Assembly: GCA_031556065.1 (NCBI GenBank)
Contig: JAVBTR010000006.1
Coordinates: forward strand, 55,949-119,948
Direction: 5' to 3'
Source of the DNA: JAVBTR01 sp031556065
GTDB lineage: Bacteria > Bacillota > Clostridia > Christensenellales > Aristaeellaceae
Length of the DNA stretch: 64,000 bases
Positions 8,090 to 16,385 of this stretch are shown here, piece after piece. The position numbers were made by a program, and so were the translations under genes. Positions within the stretch are counted from its first letter, which is position 1, and each line of letters begins with the position of its first letter. The notes under the pieces were generated by a model. That model saw nothing but the letters and a program-made list of their open reading frames with translations, made no database searches and was not told the origin of the DNA.

Positions 8090-8972
8090 TAACCGGAATA
8101 TAGATATCGCATACCAAATCCTTGTCGCCCATACACCGTTCATCGTAGAGTTCGAAATCCACACAGCCGGGGGCATATTCGTAGCCACAGGCCGGGAACC
8201 ATTCATTGTAGATGAACTGCCAGGTGCCTTGAATGCTGGGCACAAAAGCTTCCCGAACGCTGGCGGGGGAAGAAAAAACCGCATAGGTTGCAGCTGGGAT
8301 GGTGCGCACATCGTATTCTTCGGAAATGTGCGCACCTTCTTTTGGAATAACGCCGATCATATAATCGAAGGTGCCTGTTTCGGAATTTACGGGGAAGCAC
8401 ACGCCATATTCGGCATGAGCGCTTAAAAAGCCTTCGGAATGGAGCCTTTTCATGCGGCCATCGGTGAGGTAGGCTGTCCAAAAGGCGGGAATAGAGATGC
8501 TGTTTTCACCCTCGGTGTCGGTGGTGGTGAGGGTGTAGCCTGCGATGGTAACCGGGGGTAAGGTAATGAATCTGGGTTCCATAATAATTCCTCCTGGTAC
8601 GTATTCTTTCATGTTTTGCAGGGCGGGCAAAGCGGGGATGGCGCGAACGGGATGCTGGGCATAGGTTTCTGGGTTGCATTTAAAATACCGCCGAAAGGCT
8701 TTGGAAAACCCAGAATGGGTTTCAAAACCGTAATCCATAGCGATATCGATAATGCGCTTATTGCTGCCCAGCTCGCTGGCCGCGTAAAGCAGCCGCCGAA
8801 GCCGCAGGTATTGCATAACGGGGTAACCCACATGGAAGCGAAACACATGGGAAAAATGGGTGGCAGAAAAACCATTCATGGCCGCCAGCTGTTCGCAGGT
8901 AATCTCTTCCATTAAATGGGCGTCGATGTAGACAAGGGTTTGCTGGAGCATGAGATGGTAGTTCAAATGCAT
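8079..8972 (-). CDS. AraC-family regulator with C-terminal GyrI-like effector domain
   Basis: A 297-residue transcription regulator. Residues 1-105 form two helix-turn-helix motifs of the AraC/XylS type (MNGFSATHFSHVFRFHVGY and IAMDYGFETHSGFSKAFRRY). Residues 125-297 resemble the GyrI/BmrR effector-binding fold that binds small, often cationic, molecules. This is the Rob/SoxS-like layout of multidrug-responsive activators. The ATG at 8972 is only about two bases from AAAGGAG, so a TTG two codons later (8966) may be the real start. A perfect 10-bp palindrome, GTTGTACAAC, lies at 8983-8992 just upstream and may be an operator. Targets are unknown. Confidence 0.85.
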   Translation of the reverse strand: MHLNYHLMLQQTLVYIDAHLMEEITCEQLAAMNGFSATHFSHVFRFHVGYPVMQYLRLRRLLYAASELGSNKRIIDIAMDYGFETHSGFSKAFRRYFKCNPETYAQHPVRAIPALPALQNMKEYVPGGIIMEPRFITLPPVTIAGYTLTTTDTEGENSISIPAFWTAYLTDGRMKRLHSEGFLSAHAEYGVCFPVNSETGTFDYMIGVIPKEGAHISEEYDVRTIPAATYAVFSSPASVREAFVPSIQGTWQFIYNEWFPACGYEYAPGCVDFELYDERCMGDKDLVCDIYIPVIKA

Positions 8973-9038
8973 TCTCCTTTGCGTTGTACAACACCGTCAT
9001 GATACCATGGGGGAATAATTTGGGCTGTTCCATTTTAG

Positions 9039-10070
9039 CTAAGATAAGATTTCAAGGGCCTTTTCTTTGGCGGCCTTTATGGCGGTGGGCAAGGGCAGGG
9101 CTTGAAGCTCGTCCTTGGTGACCCAGTTGAAGCCTGGAATAAGGGAATCGCAGGTGTAATGGTAGATGCGCATGTTCCATACCCGGTGGGTAAATACATG
9201 CTTGGCTTCGCCTAAATCCTTATTAAACTGGCATGGGATGGCCTTTTGTTTCAGGGCTTGGTCCATTTCTTCCTTTGCATTGCCTTCTTCATTTAATAGG
9301 AAGACGGTCAAGCCGCCAAGCATCCTTTCTTGGCGCTTGAAAACGAGGATACGGTTTTCACAGGTAATCAAGCCCACCCCCACCTGCATTTGCTTTGGAG
9401 GGCTTTTTGGGGTTTTAACAGGCAATTCGTCTGCGTCGCCATTTATAAAGCCGTCGCAGTGTTTTTTTAATGGGCAGCTTTCGCAGCCGGGGGTGCCAGG
9501 GCAACAAAGGCTGGCCCCCAAATCCATCAGAGCCTGGTTGAAATCCCCCGGACGGTCATGGTTTAAAAGCCCTAGGGCCAGAGCCCTGATCGCTATTAGG
9601 GTTTCTTTGTGGGTCACATCCTCCCGAATGCCATAGAGCCTGGAAATAACCCGAATCACATTGCCATCTACAGCGGGAACGGGCAAATTGTAAGCGATGC
9701 TCATAATGGCCCCCGCAGTGTAGGGACCAATGCCGGAAATGGACAGTAAAGCCTTTTCGTCCCGGGGAAGCACGCCTCCGAACTGGGCCACGACCTGCTG
9801 GGCACCTTTGTGCAGGTGACGGGCCCGGCTATAATACCCAAGCCCTTCCCAATGTTTAAGGACATTTTCCAAATCGGCACAGGACAATGATTCTAAAGTG
9901 GGAAATGATTCCATAAAACGATTAAAATATGAAATGACGGTGGTAACCTGTGTCTGTTGGAGCATGGTTTCGCTAACCCAGGTGGCATATGGGTTGCTTA
10001 TGTCTCGCCAGGGAAGCTGGCGGCGGTGCCTGTCGTACCAGGCCAGTAAATCCATCGGAATGGTGTTCAT
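9039..10070 (-). CDS. mutY: A/G-specific adenine glycosylase
   Basis: A 343-residue DNA repair glycosylase that removes adenine opposite 8-oxoguanine. Seen: WVSETMLQQTQVTTV with the catalytic Glu, the helix-hairpin-helix LLSISGIGPYTAGAI, the catalytic Asp in PAVDGNVIRVISRL, a [4Fe-4S] ligand set C-X6-C-X2-C-X5-C near residue 200, and a C-terminal NUDIX-like domain that recognises 8-oxoG. The start at 10070 has GGAAG upstream and lies downstream of the predicted transcription start near 10095, which excludes the longer reading from 10097. The gene is monocistronic. Confidence 0.95.
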   Translation of the reverse strand: MNTIPMDLLAWYDRHRRQLPWRDISNPYATWVSETMLQQTQVTTVISYFNRFMESFPTLESLSCADLENVLKHWEGLGYYSRARHLHKGAQQVVAQFGGVLPRDEKALLSISGIGPYTAGAIMSIAYNLPVPAVDGNVIRVISRLYGIREDVTHKETLIAIRALALGLLNHDRPGDFNQALMDLGASLCCPGTPGCESCPLKKHCDGFINGDADELPVKTPKSPPKQMQVGVGLITCENRILVFKRQERMLGGLTVFLLNEEGNAKEEMDQALKQKAIPCQFNKDLGEAKHVFTHRVWNMRIYHYTCDSLIPGFNWVTKDELQALPLPTAIKAAKEKALEILS

Positions 10071-10101
10071 ACTGCGCTTCCTTTCAAAAAGGTTCATTTA
10101 T

Positions 10102-10130
10102 ATTGTAGCATAAAGCGTTTCAATTGTTAA
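10102..10130 (-). promoter_or_regulatory. Promoter of mutY
   Basis: Reading leftward: TTAACA (10125-10130), 17 bases, TACAAT (10102-10107). This gives a leader of about 25 bases. Confidence 0.65.
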
Positions 10131-10239
10131 ATTGTTTTAAAAACAAAAGAAAAAAAGAGATAAAGCGTAAAAACAGAAGGAAAGACTAAATAAAGCGGAT
10201 AAAACGAATGATTTGGGGACAAATCGATGAAATTAACAT

Positions 10240-10268
10240 TTGCCACGAAGGAGTAAATGGATTAAACT
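10240..10268 (+). promoter_or_regulatory. Promoter of groESL
   Basis: TTGCCA (10240-10245), 17 bases, TAAACT (10263-10268). The predicted transcription start lies just before the CIRCE element. Confidence 0.7.
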
Positions 10269-10280
10269 ATCCATTGTTGA

Positions 10281-10307
10281 TTAGCACTCAACGCGAATGA
10301 GTGCTAA
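10281..10307 (+). promoter_or_regulatory. CIRCE operator (HrcA binding site)
   Basis: TTAGCACTC (10281-10289), nine bases, GAGTGCTAA (10299-10307). Both arms match the CIRCE consensus perfectly. It lies directly downstream of the groESL -10 box, so HrcA would repress groESL until heat stress. hrcA itself is not in the window. Confidence 0.97.
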
Positions 10308-10342
10308 CAACCCAAAAAGAAGCACAATGAGGAGGATTCCAC

Positions 10343-10627
10343 ATGACAGTTAAACCCTTAGGCGACCGCGTGGTCATCAAGAATGTAGAAATGGAAGAAA
10401 CCACCAAGAGTGGTATCGTATTGCCCGGCACCGCCAAAGAAAAACCCCAGATGGCCGAAGTATTGGCTGTGGGCCCCGGCGGCGTGGTGGATGGCAAGGA
10501 AGTAACCATGCACGTAACGGTAGGCCAGAAGGTAATCTACTCTAAGTACGCTGGCACAGAAGTGAAATTGGATGGCAAAGAAATGATCATCGTCAGGCAG
10601 AACGATATTCTGGCTGTTGTAGAATAA
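10343..10627 (+). CDS. groES: Co-chaperonin GroES
   Basis: A 94-residue Hsp10 that forms the heptameric lid of the GroEL folding chamber in the cytoplasm. The N-terminal VKPLGDRVVIKNVEMEE, the mobile loop TTKSGIVLPGTAKEKP and the C-terminal roof IIVRQNDILAVVE are all present at normal length. An AGGAGG precedes the ATG. groEL follows after 15 bases in the same transcript, under the CIRCE site. Confidence 0.98.
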   Translation: MTVKPLGDRVVIKNVEMEETTKSGIVLPGTAKEKPQMAEVLAVGPGGVVDGKEVTMHVTVGQKVIYSKYAGTEVKLDGKEMIIVRQNDILAVVE

Positions 10628-10642
10628 GGAGTGACATGAGTT

Positions 10643-12274
10643 ATGGCAAAGCAGATCAAATACGGTGAGGAAGCTCGCCGCGCCCTTGAACGTGGCGTAA
10701 ACCAACTGGCGGATACCGTTAAAATTACCCTTGGCCCCAAGGGCCGCAACGTGGTGCTGGATAAGAAGTTCGGCGCGCCCCTGATCACCAATGACGGCGT
10801 GACCATCGCAAAGGAAATCGAGCTGGAAGATGCCTTTGAAAACATGGGCGCTCAGCTGGTGAAGGAAGTTTCCACCAAGACCAATGATGTGGCCGGAGAT
10901 GGCACCACCACCGCTACTCTTCTGGCCCAGGCCATCATTCGCGAAGGCTTGAAAAATTTGGCCGCCGGCGCCAACCCCATGGGTCTTAAAAAGGGTATCG
11001 AAGCTGCTGTTGAAGTAGCTGTTGAAGGCCTTAAGGATCAGAGCCAGCCTGTGGATGGCAAGCAGGCGATTGCCCAGATCGCCGCTATTTCCGCTGGAGA
11101 CGAATCTATTGGCGAATTGATCGCCAATGCCATGGAAACCGTTGGCAACGATGGCGTGATTACCGTTGAAGAATCTAAGACCATGAGCACCCAGATGGTA
11201 ACCGTGGAAGGGATGCAGTTCGACCGTGGTTACGCCTCCGCTTACATGGTAACCGATACCGATAAAATGGAAGCGGTGCTGGATAACCCTTATATTCTCA
11301 TTACCGATAAAAAGATTTCCAACATTCAGGAGATTCTGCCCGTGCTGGAAGGCGTTGTGCAGGCTGGCAAGAAGCTGCTGATCATCGCCGAAGACATCGA
11401 AGGCGAAGCCTTGGCTACCCTGATCCTGAACAAGCTCCGCGGTACCTTCACCTGTGTGGCCGTTAAGGCTCCCGGCTTTGGCGATCGCCGCAAGGAAATG
11501 CTTCGTGACATCGCTGTATTAACTGGCGGTCAGGTGATTACCGATGAACTGGGCCTGGAACTGAAAGAAACCACCATTGATATGCTGGGCACTGCCCGCC
11601 AGGTGAAGGTGGATAAAGAAAACACCACCATCGTGGAAGGTGCTGGCGCCAGCGAAGATATTCAGGCCCGCATTTCTTCCATTAAGGTGCAAATCGCCGA
11701 TACCACCAGCGATTACGACCGTGAAAAGCTGCAGGAGCGTCTGGCCAAGCTGGCTGGTGGCGTGGCGGTAATTCAGGTTGGCGCTGCTACCGAAGTGGAA
11801 ATGAAAGAACGCAAGCTCCGCATTGAGGATGCCTTGGCAGCCACCCGCGCAGGTGTTGAAGAAGGTATGGTTCCCGGCGGCGGTGTTGCTTTGCTAGGTG
11901 TTGTGGATAGTGTGAAAGCACTGCTTAACCAGTATACTGGTGATACCAAGACAGGCGTGGAAATTGTTCTTCGTTCTTTGGAAGAACCCCTGCGCCAGAT
12001 CGCCATCAACGCGGGCATCGAGGGCAGCGTGATCGTGGAAAACATCAAAAACGCTAAGAAAGCCCGCTACGGCTATGACGCTCTTAAGGGTGATTACTGC
12101 GATATGATCGAACGAGGCATTATCGATCCCACCAAGGTAGCCCGTTCTGCACTGCAAAACGCGGCCAGTATCGCGGCCCTGGTGCTGACAACCGAATCCC
12201 TTGTAACCGATATCCCCGCGCCCGAACCTGCGGCTCCTGCTGGCGGTATGGGTGGCATGGGCGGCATGTATTAA
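10643..12274 (+). CDS. groEL: Chaperonin GroEL
   Basis: A 543-residue Hsp60 that folds client proteins in an ATP-driven tetradecamer. The ATP-binding segment TLGPKGRNVVLDK (about residue 30), AGDGTTTATLLAQ (about 85) and the signature AATRAGVEEGMVPGGG (about 400) are intact. The C-terminus has the flexible GGMGGMGGMY tail. It is co-transcribed with groES, and a strong terminator follows 11 bases after the stop codon. Nothing in the sequence suggests a divergent paralogue, so it is probably the main chaperonin. Confidence 0.98.
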   Translation: MAKQIKYGEEARRALERGVNQLADTVKITLGPKGRNVVLDKKFGAPLITNDGVTIAKEIELEDAFENMGAQLVKEVSTKTNDVAGDGTTTATLLAQAIIREGLKNLAAGANPMGLKKGIEAAVEVAVEGLKDQSQPVDGKQAIAQIAAISAGDESIGELIANAMETVGNDGVITVEESKTMSTQMVTVEGMQFDRGYASAYMVTDTDKMEAVLDNPYILITDKKISNIQEILPVLEGVVQAGKKLLIIAEDIEGEALATLILNKLRGTFTCVAVKAPGFGDRRKEMLRDIAVLTGGQVITDELGLELKETTIDMLGTARQVKVDKENTTIVEGAGASEDIQARISSIKVQIADTTSDYDREKLQERLAKLAGGVAVIQVGAATEVEMKERKLRIEDALAATRAGVEEGMVPGGGVALLGVVDSVKALLNQYTGDTKTGVEIVLRSLEEPLRQIAINAGIEGSVIVENIKNAKKARYGYDALKGDYCDMIERGIIDPTKVARSALQNAASIAALVLTTESLVTDIPAPEPAAPAGGMGGMGGMY

Positions 12275-12285
12275 GCGCTTCGCGC

Positions 12286-12320
12286 ATTCCCAAAGTGGCA
12301 TTGCCACTTTGGGAATTTTT
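12286..12320 (+). terminator. Intrinsic terminator of groESL
   Basis: Arms ATTCCCAAAGTGGCA (12286-12300) and TGCCACTTTGGGAAT (12302-12316) are perfectly complementary over 15 bp and are followed by five T. Confidence 0.95.
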
Positions 12321-12327
12321 ATTGATG

Positions 12328-12356
12328 TTGAAAAATGGACATAATAGTGATAAAAT
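12328..12356 (+). promoter_or_regulatory. Promoter of the FIST-kinase pair
   Basis: TTGAAA (12328-12333), 17 bases, TAAAAT (12351-12356), immediately downstream of the groESL terminator. Confidence 0.7.
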
Positions 12357-12406
12357 GATAAGTAGTGGCTTTTCTTTATATAACTTACATAAGAAGGTAA
12401 TCGAAT

Positions 12407-13570
12407 ATGCTGAAGATGTTTACGGCTTTTACAACGGAAATTGATGACATGGATTTGGCCATAGAGGAAATTTGCGGGCAGATTGATTTGAAAAACGGGT
12501 TGCTGAAAAACAGTATTGGTTTATTAAACTGTTACAGCGAATTTGTGGACACCGGCGTAGTGAAAGCCATATGCGACGCCCTGCCATTCGATGTGCTCGG
12601 CTGCACAACCAGCGGCTGCGGAACCAATGGCGGAAACCATGCTTTGGGGTTGACATTGACTGTTTTAACTGCCGATGACGTGCATTTCAAGGCGGAGCTT
12701 ACAAAGCCCTTGGCCGAAAACCGGAAAGAAAGAATCTACCAGGCTTATGAAAAGGCCGTGTCGGAAATGGCAGAGAAACCTCAGTTTATTCTGGCCTATT
12801 TGCCGTTGATCTTTACAGTGGATGGGGAAGTGGTGCTGGAGGATCTCCGCGCCGCGTCGGGGGATTTGCCTGTTTTTGCGACCCTGGCGGTGGATCATAC
12901 CAGGGATTACCATACCGCCAGCGTGATCATGAACGGCGAAGTATACAGCGAATCCATGGCTATGATACTCCTTTTCGGGAATGTGCATCCCAGGTTTGTA
13001 GTCGGCGGCCTGATGGAAGAAAAGATTTTGAAGCAAAAGGCCATTATTACCGATTCCAAAGACAACATAGTAAAAGAAGTAAATGGTATCCCCGTGGTGC
13101 AATACATGCAAAGCCTGGGGCTCACCACAGAGGATGGGCAGATCCAGGGCGTGGCGGCTACCACCCCTTTCTTGGTGGATTACAACGATGGTACCAGGCC
13201 CGTGGTGCGTTCTATTTTCGCCCAGACCCCGGAAGGCTATGCGGTTTGCGGCGGGCGTATGCCCATTGGCTCCACCCTTTCGATTGGGTCCATCGATCAT
13301 GACAGCGTGCTTCAGGCCACCGCAACGGTGCTTAAAACCATTTTGGACGCGAAAGATACCAGTGGCGCGCTTGTGTATTCTTGCATTGGCCGCAATTATG
13401 CTCTGGGTGTTAAAACCAGCGATGAACTGGATCTGATAAGAGAACAGTTAGGCGAAAAACTCCCGTTTATGGCCGCCTATTCCGGCGGAGAGGTGTGTCC
13501 CTTATATTCGACTAACGGAGGGCTTCGCAATAGGTTCCACAACAATACCATTATTGTATGCATACTGTAA
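12407..13570 (+). CDS. FIST domain sensory protein
   Basis: A 387-residue soluble protein with the FIST_N and FIST_C arrangement, a predicted small-ligand sensor module associated with signal transduction. FIST_N covers about residues 25-210 (with LGCTTSGCGTNGG near 64). FIST_C covers about 220-375, with YSCIGRNYALG near 322 and AYSGGEVCPLYS near 358, the usual FIST_C endings. There is no signal peptide or membrane segment. The next gene, a hybrid kinase, starts 33 bases downstream, so this protein probably senses a ligand and passes the signal to that kinase. The ligand is unknown; amino acids have been suggested for the family. Confidence 0.85.
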   Translation: MLKMFTAFTTEIDDMDLAIEEICGQIDLKNGLLKNSIGLLNCYSEFVDTGVVKAICDALPFDVLGCTTSGCGTNGGNHALGLTLTVLTADDVHFKAELTKPLAENRKERIYQAYEKAVSEMAEKPQFILAYLPLIFTVDGEVVLEDLRAASGDLPVFATLAVDHTRDYHTASVIMNGEVYSESMAMILLFGNVHPRFVVGGLMEEKILKQKAIITDSKDNIVKEVNGIPVVQYMQSLGLTTEDGQIQGVAATTPFLVDYNDGTRPVVRSIFAQTPEGYAVCGGRMPIGSTLSIGSIDHDSVLQATATVLKTILDAKDTSGALVYSCIGRNYALGVKTSDELDLIREQLGEKLPFMAAYSGGEVCPLYSTNGGLRNRFHNNTIIVCIL

Positions 13571-13603
13571 TATGACGCGACCGTTAATAAGGAGGCTTAT
13601 GCT

Positions 13604-15277
13604 ATGATAAGCCAGGCAGAAGCAGAACAGCTGAAACGGGACAAACGAAAATTGGAGCGGGAAAACGCATCCTTAAAAGAAACCATTTGGCGTTCAACTC
13701 AAACCCAGCAATCGCTCAACGCGTTTAGCGAGGTGCTTTTGCGGGATAAATCTATGCAGGAAAAGTATATGAACCTCCTGCTTGAAAACTGCCCGGATAT
13801 GATGATCCTGCTTAACAAGCAAGGACAATTTGTAAACTGCACTCAGGCGTTTTTGTTTAGCGCGGGTATTTCGAATATTGGCCTGGTTAGCATGAAGCCC
13901 TTTGAAACGGTGTTGGAGCAATGTGTTTCTTCGAAAAATAGAAAACGGCTTCTTCAAGCCTATAGCCATGTTATGGAAAGCAAGAGGGCTGTAGATTATG
14001 AAGCCAGCATGGATTTTAGCTTTCGGGCAACCAAGCGGGATTACCAAATATCATTAACACCTATGATGGATGAAGAGGATTCCATTGAGGGCGCCTTGGT
14101 GCTTTTTCATGATGTAACCGAAATATTGGAAGCCAAGAAGCAAGCCGAACAGGCCAACGCCGCCAAATCGGATTTTCTGGCCATGGTATCACACGAAATA
14201 CGTACCCCAATGAATGCCATTATGGGGCTGACGGAGATTCTTTTGCGTACAGATACCACCGATAAGCAGCAGGAGCATCTGAAAAACATTTTTTCCTCCT
14301 CCAAAGGCCTTCTGAATCTGATAAACGATATTTTGGATTTTTCCAAGATTGAAGCCAAGCACCAGGAAGTGACCCTGGAAAACTTTAGCCTTGAAGCCCT
14401 TCTAAATGATACGAAAAAACTGTTTGGCGCTTTGTTTGTGGATCGCGCTATTACCTTCCAATGCGATTTTCATGAAGATTTGCCCCGCAATGTAGTGGGC
14501 GATGAAAAGCTGATCCGCCAGATCATAAGCAATATTCTGACCAACGCCTATAAATATACCAATGAAGGCCATGTCTATTTTAATATTTGGTTTGAAAAGC
14601 CGAACAGGCTCTGCTTTACTGTGGAGGATACGGGTATCGGCATCAAGCAGGAGGATTTGCCCAGGCTGTTTAATGCATTTGAACAGTTGGACAGGGTTAA
14701 CAATAAAGGCGTTATCGGCACCGGTTTGGGCTTGGCCATATGCAAGCAGCTATGCCAGCTGATGGGCGGTAGCATCCAGGTAAAAAGCGAGTATGGCATA
14801 GGCTCCGCCTTTGAAGTGGTATTGCCCGTAACACCACAGGACAACAACTCAGGGGAGGAATTCGGCGAGGATCGGGAGTTTGAAGCTCCCAGCGCGCAAA
14901 TTTTGGTGGTGGACGATATCGAGCTGAACGCCATGATCGCCTGCGCCATGCTTGAAACCTTCGCCATTAACGCAGACATGGCCCTTAGCGGGAAGGAAGC
15001 CATCGCTATGGCCAAAGAAAAGCAATACGATTTGATATTCATGGACCATATGATGCCGGAAATGGACGGCATTGAGGCGGTAGCTCATTTGCGCAAGCTT
15101 AATGAATACTACCCAAACGCCCCCATCATAGCCTTGACGGCCAATGCCGGCAAGGAAGCGGAAACCATGTTTATGCAAAATGGGCTGACGGATTTTGTCT
15201 TTAAACCCTTGGAACGGATCAATCTGGCCAGGTGCCTGATGAAATACCTTCCCAAAGAAAAAGTGAACATTTTGTAA
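13604..15277 (+). CDS. Cytoplasmic hybrid histidine kinase (coiled coil-PAS-HisKA-HATPase-REC)
   Basis: A 557-residue signalling protein without membrane segments. Residues 1-55 are a charged coiled coil, 58-175 a PAS-like domain, and 185-255 the dimerisation domain with phosphoacceptor H197 in MVSHEIRTPMN. The ATPase (about 300-415) has the N box, DTGIGI and GTGLGLAI. A receiver (434-550) has D481 in FMDHMMPEMDG and K534 in FKPL. It starts with an ATG eight bases after AAGGAGG. It directly follows the FIST gene, which is its likely input. No DNA-binding output is encoded nearby, so the phosphate probably moves to another protein or acts within the receiver. Confidence 0.9.
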   Translation: MISQAEAEQLKRDKRKLERENASLKETIWRSTQTQQSLNAFSEVLLRDKSMQEKYMNLLLENCPDMMILLNKQGQFVNCTQAFLFSAGISNIGLVSMKPFETVLEQCVSSKNRKRLLQAYSHVMESKRAVDYEASMDFSFRATKRDYQISLTPMMDEEDSIEGALVLFHDVTEILEAKKQAEQANAAKSDFLAMVSHEIRTPMNAIMGLTEILLRTDTTDKQQEHLKNIFSSSKGLLNLINDILDFSKIEAKHQEVTLENFSLEALLNDTKKLFGALFVDRAITFQCDFHEDLPRNVVGDEKLIRQIISNILTNAYKYTNEGHVYFNIWFEKPNRLCFTVEDTGIGIKQEDLPRLFNAFEQLDRVNNKGVIGTGLGLAICKQLCQLMGGSIQVKSEYGIGSAFEVVLPVTPQDNNSGEEFGEDREFEAPSAQILVVDDIELNAMIACAMLETFAINADMALSGKEAIAMAKEKQYDLIFMDHMMPEMDGIEAVAHLRKLNEYYPNAPIIALTANAGKEAETMFMQNGLTDFVFKPLERINLARCLMKYLPKEKVNIL

Positions 15278-15280
15278 AAT

Positions 15281-15314
15281 GCAGCGGTCAGGGTAAATAA
15301 CCCTGGCCGCTGAA
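15281..15314 (+). terminator. Hairpin after the FIST-kinase operon
   Basis: CAGCGGTCAGGG (15282-15293) pairs with CCCTGGCCGCTG (15301-15312) with one wobble. There is no clear T-run after it, so termination may be weak or factor-dependent. Confidence 0.5.
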
Positions 15315-15327
15315 TCGTTGTATGGAT

Positions 15328-15499
15328 GAAAGAACCAAAGTGACTTGGTTACTTTGGCCGAGGGAATATTTCCCTCACTGCACTGCGAAACCACCGCGCA
15401 TATCACTGGTTTCGGATTGCAATCAGAGAGACGGCCCCTCCAATACCTCCTAAAGGTTTTAATGTGTGGGCATATGGTTGCACACCCTTGCATAGGGTA
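15328..15499 (+). promoter_or_regulatory. Hairpin-rich intergenic stretch with a sigma-E/K-like promoter before the deacetylase
   Basis: The gap between the kinase and the deacetylase holds consecutive short inverted repeats: CCAAAGT/ACTTTGG, GAGGGA/TCCCTC and CGAAACCA/TGGTTTCG. These are followed by CATATGG around 15471 and CATAGGGTA at 15491-15499. The last string fits the CATANNNTA -10 box of mother-cell sporulation sigma factors, with an ATAT element 13-16 bases upstream. No good vegetative promoter is visible here. An ORF open from 15345 crosses these repeats but has no ribosome binding site. Confidence 0.4.
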
Positions 15500-15521
15500 C
15501 GGTAAAAGGAAGGTGCAGCCT

Positions 15522-16373
15522 ATGAGCAATTTACGCTTGAAACCAAAGAAGGACATGAGTTGGGAAAAGAGTGAACCGCAAAAGAAAAAGGAGAAAAGAG
15601 CATGGAAGAAAATTCAATGGAGCCGCTGTTTTAAGCCAATGCTGGCGCTGTCCTTGGCAGTGCTGTGTGGGCTGTATACCTTTATGCTGGATGAAAACGC
15701 AACGGCGGTGGTGGCGATGAAACGGGAGCTGCCTGTTTACTCAGTGGCCAGGGACGACAAAAAGATAGCCATCAGCTTCGATGCCTCCTGGGGGGGAGAT
15801 CAAACCATTGGCATACTTGACACATTAGATGCATATAATGTGAAGACAACCTTTTTTCTGGTAGGTATTTGGGTGGATAAATACCCGGAACTGGTAAAAG
15901 AAATTGTGGCTCGGGGCCATGAAATTGGCAACCATTCCGCATCCCATCCCCATATGAGCCAGATATCCCAACAGAAGATTCGCGAGGAACTGCGTATAAT
16001 GAGCGACAAAGTGGAAACAATAACTTCCATCCGCCCGACGCTGTTCCGCCCGCCTTATGGGGATTACAACAACCAGGTGGTTTTAACCACCAGGGAAGCG
16101 GGATACGAGGTTGTTCAATGGAGCGTGGATTCCTTGGATTGGAAGAACCGTGGGGTGGAGGATATTATCAAACAGTGCACCAAGAAGATCGAAAGCGGGG
16201 ATATCGTTTTGTTCCACAACGATGCCCAGTATACCCCTGATGCTTTGCCCAAAGTGCTTGATTACTATCAAAGCCAAGGGTTCACGATTGTGCCTGTAAG
16301 CGAAATCCTTCTAAAAGGTGAAACAACAATTGATGTGCAGGGCAAACAGCACCCCGTGTCGCCCGCACAATGA
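15522..16373 (+). CDS. Polysaccharide deacetylase, PdaB-like, membrane anchored
   Basis: A 283-residue NodB-fold esterase predicted to deacetylate an amino-sugar polymer outside the cell membrane. A Lys-rich cytoplasmic tail is followed by one membrane segment (about residues 39-56). The catalytic core then has ISFDASWGGDQT (motif 1), HEIGNHSASHPH (zinc histidines), FRPPYGDYN, VVQWSVDSLDW and DIVLFHN. The FDASWG form of motif 1 is typical of sporulation-associated PdaB rather than of PgdA. The ATG at 15522 has AAGGAAGGTG just upstream, so the longer reading from 15345 is rejected. The next gene begins across its stop codon, suggesting coupling. Substrate and a sporulation role are inferred. 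Confidence 0.85.
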   Translation: MSNLRLKPKKDMSWEKSEPQKKKEKRAWKKIQWSRCFKPMLALSLAVLCGLYTFMLDENATAVVAMKRELPVYSVARDDKKIAISFDASWGGDQTIGILDTLDAYNVKTTFFLVGIWVDKYPELVKEIVARGHEIGNHSASHPHMSQISQQKIREELRIMSDKVETITSIRPTLFRPPYGDYNNQVVLTTREAGYEVVQWSVDSLDWKNRGVEDIIKQCTKKIESGDIVLFHNDAQYTPDALPKVLDYYQSQGFTIVPVSEILLKGETTIDVQGKQHPVSPAQ

Positions 16374-16385
16374 GAGGTGACAACA

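Noticed and set aside
15345..15521. A longer N-terminus for the PdaB-like deacetylase.
   Set aside because: The frame runs through several inverted repeats without a binding site, while the ATG at 15522 has a good one and gives the normal topology.
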